From Cladocopium goreaui (lineage: Eukaryota > Sar > Dinophyceae > Suessiales > Symbiodiniaceae), in the NCBI GenBank assembly GCA_947184155.2, contig CAMXCT020001806.1, positions 62,001 through 126,000 on the forward strand: DNA of 64,000 nt, read 5' to 3'. Numbering within the stretch: the first letter of the stretch is position 1; every line of letters begins with the position of its first letter. This document shows, piece after piece, positions 56,520-64,000 of the stretch. Below the pieces are notes generated by a model that was not told the DNA's origin, ran no database searches, and saw only the letters and a program-made list of their open reading frames with translations. The position numbers and the translations under genes were made by a program.

Positions 56520-58775
56520 CCTGCTCCCAGTAATGTATGGCTGCACTGATGTGCAGGTCCCCCCCCCTTTCATACATTTTATTCCCATGCTCTGGGGTCT
56601 GTTGGCATACGTTGCCCTTCTCCATACTGGTGGATACTATTGGAACCACCTGGAACTCCTAGGATTCTCCTGGGTGTGCCCCACCCCCAATGTGCCCCAC
56701 CCCCATACATTTTATTCCCATGCTACCTGAAATGTATGGCTGCACTGGTGTGCAGGTGTGCCCCCCCCTCTTTCATGCATTTTATTCCCATGCTCTGGGC
56801 TGTGTTGGCATGCGTTGCCATTCTCCCTACTACTGGAAACTATTGGAACCACCTGGAACTCCTAGGATTCTCCTGGATGTGCCCCACCCCCAGTACCTGA
56901 AATGTATGGCTGCACTGGTGTGCAGGTCCCCCCCCCTTTCATATATTTTATTCCCATGCTCTGGGCTGTGTTGGCATGCGTTGCCATTCTCTCTACTCCT
57001 GGAAACTATTGGAACCACCTGGAACTCCTAGGATTCTCCTGGATGTGCCCCACCCCCAGTACCTGAAATGTATGGCTGCACTGGTGTGCAGGTCCCCCCC
57101 CCTTTCATACATTTTATTCCCATGCTCTGGGCTGTGTTGGGATGCGTTGCCATTCTCCCTACTACTGGAAACTATTGGAACCACCTGGAACTCCTAGGAT
57201 TCTCCTGGATGTACCCCACCCCCAGTACCTGAAATGTATGGCTGCACTGGTGTGCAGGCCCCCCCTTTCATACATTTTATTCCCATGCTCTGGGCTGTGT
57301 TGGCATGCGTTGCCATTCTCCCTACTCCTGGAAACTATTGGAACCACCTGGAACTCCTAAGATTCTCCTGGGTGTGCCCCACCCCCAGTACCTGACATGT
57401 ATGGCTGCACTGGTGTGCAGGTCCCCCCCCCTTTCATACATTTTATTCCCATGCCCTGGGCTGTGTTGGCATGCGTTGCCATTCTCCCTACTACTGGAAA
57501 CTATTGGAACCACCTCAAACCTATACGACCATAGGATTCTCCTGGATGTGCCCTGCCCCCCAGTACCTGAAATGTATGGCTGCACTGGTGTGCAGGTTCC
57601 CCCCCCTTTCATACATTTTATTCCCATGCTCTGGGCTGTGTTGGGATGCGTTGCCATTCTCCCTACTACTGGAAACTATTGGAACCACCTGGAACTCCTA
57701 GGATTCTCCTGGATGTGCCCCACCCCCAGTACCTGAAATGTATGGCTGCACTGGTGTGCAGGTCCCCCCCCCTTTCATATATTTTATTCCCATGCTCTGG
57801 GCTGTGTTGGCATGCGTTGCCATGCTCCATACTGGTGGATACTATTGGAACCACCTGGAACTCCTAAGATTCTCCAGGATGTGCCCCACCCCCAATACCT
57901 GAAATGTATGGCTGCACTGGTGTGCAGGCCCCCCCTTTCATACATTTTATTCCCATGCTCTGGGGTCTGTTGGCATGCGTTGCCATTCTCCCTACTCCTG
58001 GAAACTATTGGAACCACCTGGAACTCCTAGGATTCTCCTGGATGTGCCCCACCCCCAATACCTGAAATGTATGGCTGCACTGGTGTGCAGGTCCCCCCTC
58101 CCCCTTTCATACATTTTATTCCCATGCTCTGGGCTGTGTTGGCATGCGTTGCCATTCTCCCTACTACTGGAAACTATTGGAACCACCTGGAACTCCTAAG
58201 ATTCTCCTGGATGTGCCTCACCCCCAGTACCTGAAATGTATGGCTGCACTGGTGTACAGGTTCCCCCCCTTTCATACATTTTATTCCCATGCTCTGGGCT
58301 GTGTTGGGATGCGTTGCCATTCTCCCTACTACTGGAAGCTATTGGAACCACCTCAAACTCCTAGGATTCTCCTGGATGTGCCCCACCCCCAGTACCTGAA
58401 ATGTATGGCTGCACTGGTGTGCAGGTCCCCCCCTTTCATACATTTTATTCCCATGCTCTGGGCTGTGTTGGCATGCGTTGCCATTCTCCGTACTCCTAAA
58501 CTATTGGAACCACCTGGAACTCCTAGGGTTCTCCTGGATGTGCCCCACCCACAGTAAAAGAGATGTATGGCTGCACTGGTGTGCAGGTCCCCCCCCCCTT
58601 TCATACATTTTATTCCCATGCTCTGGGCTATGTTGGCATGCGTTGCCATTCTCCCTACTACTGGAAACTATTGGAAACACCTGCAACTCCTAGGATTCTC
58701 CTGGATGTGCCCTGCCCCCCAGTACTTGAAATGCATGGCTGCACTGATGTGCAGGTCCCCCCCTTTCATACATGA
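56520..58775. repeat. 166-bp satellite, about 14 copies
   Basis: The word GGCATGCGTTGCCATTCTCC recurs near 56810, 56976, 57142, 57305, 57471, 57646, 57812, 57975, 58144, 58309, 58478 and 58643, giving a period of 163-175 bp. Each unit has CTGAAATGTATGGCTGCACT, a C-run of 7-9 bases, TTTCATACATTTTATTCCCA and GAACTCCTAGGATTCTCCTG. Length changes come from the C-run and small indels. Open frames on both strands repeat with the unit and are not genes. Confidence 0.96.
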
Positions 58776-58779
58776 CAAA

Positions 58780-60330
58780 CAGAAAAACCGCAGTTGGTGT
58801 TGGGGAGTTGGTAGCTGGGGTCGGAGGATATTGAGAACTATGGGCTGGTGAGGAAAGGTGAATCTCTGCAGTACCCTGTGAGTAAGACTGTTGAAAGCAT
58901 CTGACACCATAAGACTTTGGAACTCAATGTCTGAAAAAAAACAGAGAGTTGAAAGAGTTATACGGAATGGGCAGGGTTGGATTAGATCAACACACTTCAA
59001 CCATCTTCAACCCAAGGCTCAACCTAAAAAAACATCCTTTCGGTACCGTACAATCCTGAAAAAATGTTAGAAAAAGGCACCCTAACAATAGATAAGAATC
59101 AGCAACAACTACTGCATACTATTGCATTTAGTACATTTAGGCTTCTCAAGACAACCTTCATGTATAATGAATGTGCGGCATGGAACTGCTGCTGACCCCC
59201 CAGGTGCATACATTCATGATACTTCATCTGCGCCCCCCCCTTCCAAATTTCGCACCCCCCCCTCCAAACTTGGGAATTATTAATGTATTAACCCAGGGGG
59301 GGTAGGTGGCCTCCCATAATTTGGCAAACTTAGATTTCGGGGGGGTGGTCAAAAGCGTCATGCTATTTCGTAAGATTCCCCAGGAAAACTCTATGAGCAT
59401 CAAAGATCAATGGCCTTGCAAAATCAATGTATGAAACCGCCTCCCCACCTTTTTCTAAACAAGCTTTTGAAGCCAAATACTGAAAATGTATGAGAAACAC
59501 TCCCCACCTCTTTAGGTAATCTCTTAATTTTACAAAAACTAGTTCATACAAAAATACCCGTTTCAGAGGTGGGGGGGGCCCTGGAAATGTATGAAAATTC
59601 CCGGCTCCCCCCCCCTCAATATACATTTTAGGGGGTGGGGGATATTGGGCGCTGATACCTGCTGATACACCATGCTGGATGTGATATCTATCCCCTTTGA
59701 TCGCTTCTCCCTCAAGACCACCCAGCCTCAAGTCATGCCTCCAATTTTTTCCAGGATCATTCAAGCAGTTCTACGTGGATCTGCGGGACTCAGGAATCGT
59801 AATTGGATCAAAAGCCACAAATCACTGTGGATATCCCACTGCAACTGGGGAAACTGACCATGGCAACATGAATCACTTTGGCTTTGGATGGCTTTGGATT
59901 CATAGGATGCAATCCTGCTGATGGAAAAGCCATCCTAAAGTTGCTTGTTTCTTGGGAAAAAACATATCGTCAAAAATTATACGAAAAACTCAGTGACGGA
60001 TCATAGACTGACTATTTGAAATCAACAACAGTCATGGCGATATTTGGGGCTGTCCAGTAAGGGTTGGCCCTACTCCACCGCCGCATAGTCTATTCTCTAT
60101 TTTTGGAGCGGAGAGCCGGCCTACCTCTGTAAGAACGACCCATCACTGTCACTGCCCTTGTCAACTCACTAACTGTGACCCCTGACGGATGACAAGAAAA
60201 AACTCAAAAAGCAATCCAGTGGTGTTTCAGTGCAAATCAGACACCATCAGTGGCTAACATAAAAAAAATGAAGCCTAACCAATCCAATCCACGGTCATCC
60301 TAAAATCTGTCACCACTCCCCAAGTCCTAC
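58780..60330. other. Stretch without recognised gene
   Basis: Contains several G- or C-homopolymer runs (59.23-59.28, 59.57-59.64 kb) and imperfect repeats of ATGTATGAAA near 59.43-59.60 kb. No exon with splice support on either strand. Confidence 0.5.
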
Positions 60331-60450
60331 CCCCTTTCCGGCCTTGGCCACCGTGATGTGCGGGTGCCGATTTTGGCACAGCTCCGCATAGGGCGTCTCC
60401 AAGTTCACCCGCAGGGCCAGCAGCCCAGCACCGCTGCGGTCGTAGCACAC
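60331..60450 (-). CDS. 2H-type exon (RHPHITVAKAGKG)
   Basis: 40 codons: V-C-Y-D-R-S-G-A-G-L-L-A-L-R-V-N-L-E-T-P, then C-Q-N-R-H-P-H-I-T-V-A-K-A-G-K-G. P-H-I-T-[VL]-A preceded by a strand and a C-x-N-x-x-P-H turn looks like the second HxT motif of a 2H/RNA-ligase-type phosphodiesterase. Acceptor GCGGAG/GTGTGC, GT donor AAGGGG/GTAGGA. The sequence is unrelated in detail to the 25.1-kb 2H exon, so it is a separate domain. Its partner motif was not found in the window. Confidence 0.62.
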
Positions 60451-61127
60451 CTCCGCTCTGCGAACTGGGATTAGTTGCATCACCATGATTTTAGAATGAA
60501 TGTGAATAAAGCAATAGGATCCACCACCCCCAGACCTGTTTTATCGGTGGTATAAACCATCAAAATATGGGTGGTTGATTACTGCTTTACTTTGTTTTTT
60601 ACTAACGTTTTATGAAAAATACGGGGAGGTTATAGATGCTCTTCAATTGAACATGAAAATCTGGGCTGTCAGCAATGATTCGGCAGAAGACTGCAATTCC
60701 AACCACATTGACACTGGGCCAAAATCACCCTAATTTCAAATTTGGTGTATCATCCCCTCAAATTTGCATATCATCAACCGACATGTTCCTTTCCCGACCC
60801 CAGCCGACACTGTGACTTAAAACAGGGCACCGACTTCACTGAAAAGTGGACCTGCGAGCCTTCCAACTTCCCAAGCTCTTCCTGAAACGCTCCCGGGTTG
60901 GTCGATTTTGTGGTGGCTTCCTTTGTGAACCATCCGGATGATGGTGCGAGTCCAAGGTTTGAACATTTCATGGCCCAAATTGGCATGTTTGGAAGCTTTG
61001 GGAGGTTCTCTCAGAGGTTCCCTCACATCATTGCAATTATATGAAATAAATCCCATCAAATCCCGGTGTTTCTTTACTCTCATTTATCTTCTTGAAATCT
61101 GGTTCTTTCTTTAGAAAGTAAAACGGT

Positions 61128-61480
61128 GTGAGAAAAACCGGCGTTGTTTTCGAGATTTCCATCCAGCGTCATCCAACTCTGGGTGCTCTTCTGAGCCAAG
61201 CCAGGCAAGAGTCACCTCAGATACCCAGTTGGGTCACGACGGTCACAGGTGGCAAACGCCTAGTCTCTTTGATCCCAGAAAAGCCACGGATGGGGGGACA
61301 CATGGGAACCCCATCTTTGCTATACCAAAATCGTGGTTCTATCGCTTCACCCGTTACTCACGCCGTCAGCCCCGGTTCACTGAGCTGGGCCCGACACCCA
61401 CTGGGGCGGATGTTCAAACCTCACAAAAAAGGAACATAAAACATGTGGACACCCAAGTGAAAAAACAAACAAACTAGTTT
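61128..61480 (+). other. Open plus-strand stretch of unknown nature
   Basis: Two overlapping plus-strand frames stay open here. One contains N-P-I-F-A-I-P-K-S-W-F-Y-R-F-T-R-Y-S-R-R, which is protein-like. No splice sites or family match are evident. It could be a retroelement scrap. Confidence 0.2.
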
Positions 61481-61658
61481 CATGAACAACAAAAAACGTT
61501 CAATTATGGCTAGTCATAGTCAAAACATCCATCAGTCATCAATAGAATTTGTGATTTACCACAAATTGTATATAGATTAGTGATTGTAATTTTACTTGTT
61601 GATGTTTAGGTATAACCCTCATCATTAGGTGTCAAACATCGTTTCATGTTTCCCCTAC

Positions 61659-61818
61659 AAAGACTTCATGGCATCGCCGGGCGACGTGCGGTTCGTTCAC
61701 GGCCACCAGCTCGGGCATGGCGCGCAGCGCCTCAAGCAGCAGTAGGCGCAGTGCTTCTGACGTATCCTCCCAAAGGAAGTGCCAGTCCAGGGCGATCATC
61801 CAATACAGGGTCTTCCAC
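61659..61818 (-). CDS. Exon (LYWMIALDWHFLWEDTSEAL)
   Basis: It reads W-K-T-L-Y-W-M-I-A-L-D-W-H-F-L-W-E-D-T-S, then L-R-L-L-L-L-E-A-L-R-A-M-P-E-L-V-A-V-N-E and P-H-V-A-R-R-C-H-E-V-F. Acceptor GCGCAG/GTGGAA, GT donor TCTTT/GTAGGG. Tryptophan-rich start and long leucine helix; clearly protein-like. Family not recognised. It precedes the 2H exon on the same strand. Confidence 0.65.
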
Positions 61819-61829
61819 CTGCGCCCACT

Positions 61830-62900
61830 TAGCTCGGTTATAAGATGTGCTGAATTGGATGGTTAACAATGAATATGTATATATATAATTATATGTATAT
61901 GGCCATATATTTCAGTTGTACAAGGTCTTCCACCTGGGTGTGTTGAAGTGAGATAGCAATGTTCATAATTTCCTCATCTAACTAGATATGGTATCACCAT
62001 AATCAGATTCATACACCCACTATTGGAAATCTTCTAATTGTAGTAAAGACATATCCACTTATACAAGGTCTTCCACCGGCAACCATATTAATGTTCTATA
62101 TTGTTGTATTAGAGGGTTTGTCTCCCATGGATGGTAATTAAACGATACGATTTTGGGAGATGGTAATAAAGTAGGTCATCACTAATACACAGTATTGATG
62201 TGGGTTGGTTGAATAGTAAATAAACTCATATAATAAAAAAAATAAATAAATGCAATCTGATGTCAGTTGATGTGAATTGACTTGAAATGAGATTAACATA
62301 TTTTAACATACGTCAACAAAATTTAACACTTGTTAAATAAGTTATATCACTAAGTTGATATAAGTTTAAACACAAAACATGTATGTGTGTAGAACCATAT
62401 TGGGGTTTTGTAGTAATGCCCCACTTGTAGTGGCTTGGGATGGTGGAGTTTTCTTTGTTGGGCCTAGCCCCCAACGCGTTGACACCAAACAATCAACGTA
62501 TCTAAAATCAGCGAAGTTTTACAGTATCCAATTTGTTTGTGTATTCCATGTCAAGCAGATAGGTGATATTTGGCTAAAAAAATATGTACAGTAAATTATA
62601 CGATGTATATTATATATATATAGTATATTTATATTGCACAGGTGTAAATTTTCAAAAATACATCTATATTCTACTTAATTGATAGACGCCGGTGAAAATC
62701 ATGACTTCCCGTTGCCATTCTTGACGCCCGGTACCTGCTGGAAAGCTTCAGCTCATGGGCTTGAGAGCTCTTCACAGCTTCCTCTCGGAGATTTTGCTTC
62801 GTTTTTCTGGTAGATTTTGGTGCAAGGAGTTGTTTGAAGATATGGTCCCATGGGCTTCTTGAGGTCGCAACCCCAAGAAGTTGATGTTTTTTCCCAGTCA
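61830..62900. other. Intronic or intergenic AT-rich stretch
   Basis: No exon support. The 14-bp word AAGGTCTTCCACC[TG]G, which is the 5' border of the exon at 61659-61818, recurs at about 61922 and 62077, so the exon edge seems to have been copied into the flanking sequence. Confidence 0.5.
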
Positions 62901-62929
62901 GGTGAGGGTTGTTAGATTTGTCCCGCCGC

Positions 62930-63170
62930 CTTCTCCTCCACCTCCGCCGGACCTCAACTGCAAGCGCTAAATCGCAGTGTTCTCCACGGGACCCGAACAG
63001 CGAGCTCTGGATCAGAGTGTTCCCCGCCGGACGTCAACCACAAAGAATCTCCGAAGATATACCAAATAGAATGCCAGAAAGAATGTCAGATAGAATGTCA
63101 GAATAAATATGCCATATACACTTCCAGATGGTATGTCAGAAACTATGTCAGAATAGTGTTTCAAGGTGGG
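62930..63170. repeat. Inverted dispersed copy of the GGCATTC/GAGCTC composite repeat
   Basis: CCGGACCTCAACTGCAAGCG, GAGCTCTGGATCAGAGTGTT and then GCCAGAAAGAATGTCAGATA units: the composite at 4440-5110 read on the other strand. Confidence 0.7.
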
Positions 63171-63742
63171 AATCACACGAAGAAAGTAATTGAGGCCAGT
63201 AGCTGCCAGATGCAAGATTTGGTAGTGTATGGTAGTGTCAAATCATGACATGCTGTGGTTTCACCGCCACAAGAAATAGGAAACCCAAAACAGGCAGTTT
63301 CTTGACACTTCACCCAAATTTCTCCTGGAGACTGTCTATCCCAGCGGGGCCCTTGTCCGTTGGTACTTGAGACGCATCCTGTTTGAATTATAATCATGAC
63401 TCAACCGGACGGCGTGCATCAATTTGCAAGGACAAGTGCTTCAAATCGTCGTTCAAATATCAACGGATTGTTGAAAGAATCGCATCTTCCCACTGGGATT
63501 TTGAGAGGTGCTCACCTAGTGACAATTCAGAAAGAACAGCCTGATAATCACAGCATCTAATAATCTAAAAATGAATACATATATTAATACGTAATACTAA
63601 TCATCATCGGTGCCATCATCATCTTTTTCACATTTCATCACCATTGCCAGCATTTTTCTGCTGGGTAAAAAAAAACCTCCCAATGACTTGGCTGCTCAGT
63701 CGCCCGGTCACTGATGAGTTGGTTTGACTTATCCAACTACAG

Positions 63743-64000
63743 ATGTGATATAATATAATATGATATAATATTTATATAATATGATATAATATGATATAAT
63801 ATGATATATATGATTTGATACAATATGATATAATATGATATAATATGATATAATATGATATAATATGATATAATATGATATAATATGATATAATATGATA
63901 TAATATGATATAATATGATATAATATGATATAATATGATATAATATGATATATATATGGTTTGATACAATATAATATGATATGATACAGTATGATACAAT
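63743..64000. repeat. (GATATAATAT)n decamer satellite, cut by the window end
   Basis: About 22 copies of a 10-bp unit with two short interruptions (TATGATTTGATACAATATGA type). It continues past base 64000. Confidence 0.97.

Noticed and set aside
56520..58775. CRISPR-like array (regularly spaced repeats)
   Set aside because: The repeated unit is the whole 166 bp with no unique spacers, and the genome is eukaryotic.
56690..58851. Many similar open frames of 60-140 codons on both strands
   Set aside because: They recur with the 166-bp satellite period and shift between frames with C-run length, so they are repeat by-products.
60020..60140. A CTATTTTTGGAG word resembling an Sm site, possible snRNA or spliced-leader RNA
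   Set aside because: No matching snRNA or spliced-leader sequence around it and no convincing stem arrangement. A single short A-T6-G-G word is expected by chance.

Overview
The window looks like nuclear DNA of a dinoflagellate, probably in or near Suessiales/Symbiodiniaceae. Recognisable protein-coding sequence occurs only as short exons of about 35-190 nt, nearly all on the minus strand, separated by long repeat-filled introns. The splice signals fit dinoflagellates: acceptors are mostly AG followed by G, and donors are GT, GC or GA. There is no operon structure, Shine-Dalgarno signal, CRISPR array or recognised tRNA/rRNA gene. All exon borders come from reading frame, phase and splice motifs by eye; there is no transcript evidence here.

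Layout from right to left, the direction of transcription. 63.7-50 kb: isolated minus-strand exons. One (60.33-60.45 kb) has an HxT motif typical of 2H phosphoesterases. Between them are several satellites: a GATAT array at 53.8-55.3 kb, a 166-bp satellite at 56.5-58.8 kb and a decamer array at the right edge. 46.7-37.1 kb: a multi-exon gene for an RNA 3'-terminal phosphate cyclase (RtcA family). Fifteen exons, two upstream linker exons plus thirteen covering the cyclase, join in a continuous phase. 36-31 kb: a few linker-type exons, a possible non-LTR retrotransposon scrap on the plus strand, and a ~220-bp satellite with telomere-like CCCTAAA-type stretches (30.95-32.52 kb). 30.9-25.1 kb: exons of a 2H phosphoesterase with both catalytic HxT motifs. 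24.3-19.03 kb: exons of an ADP-ribosyltransferase (PARP-type fold) protein ending in a clear stop codon. 18.4-0 kb: a second, partial copy of the 2H plus ART block. Its 2H part is damaged (first HxT lost, one exon frameshifted and invaded by a repeat), while its ART exons look open up to the window edge.

The 0-18.4 kb and 19.2-30.9 kb blocks are therefore a tandem segmental duplication. Copy 1 was later enlarged, mainly by a pair of inverted 1.3-2.5 kb repeat arms that bracket several conserved exons. The introns also hold at least four families of short TIR/foldback elements (MITE-like).

How the genes may work together is inference. RtcA makes 2',3'-cyclic phosphate RNA ends, and many 2H enzymes open or act on such ends. 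The ART fold includes both protein ADP-ribosyltransferases and the RNA 2'-phosphotransferase Tpt1. Co-orientation of an RtcA gene with 2H and ART genes suggests an RNA-end-processing neighbourhood, possibly one multidomain protein. A conserved stop after the 2H exon argues for separate 2H and ART genes.
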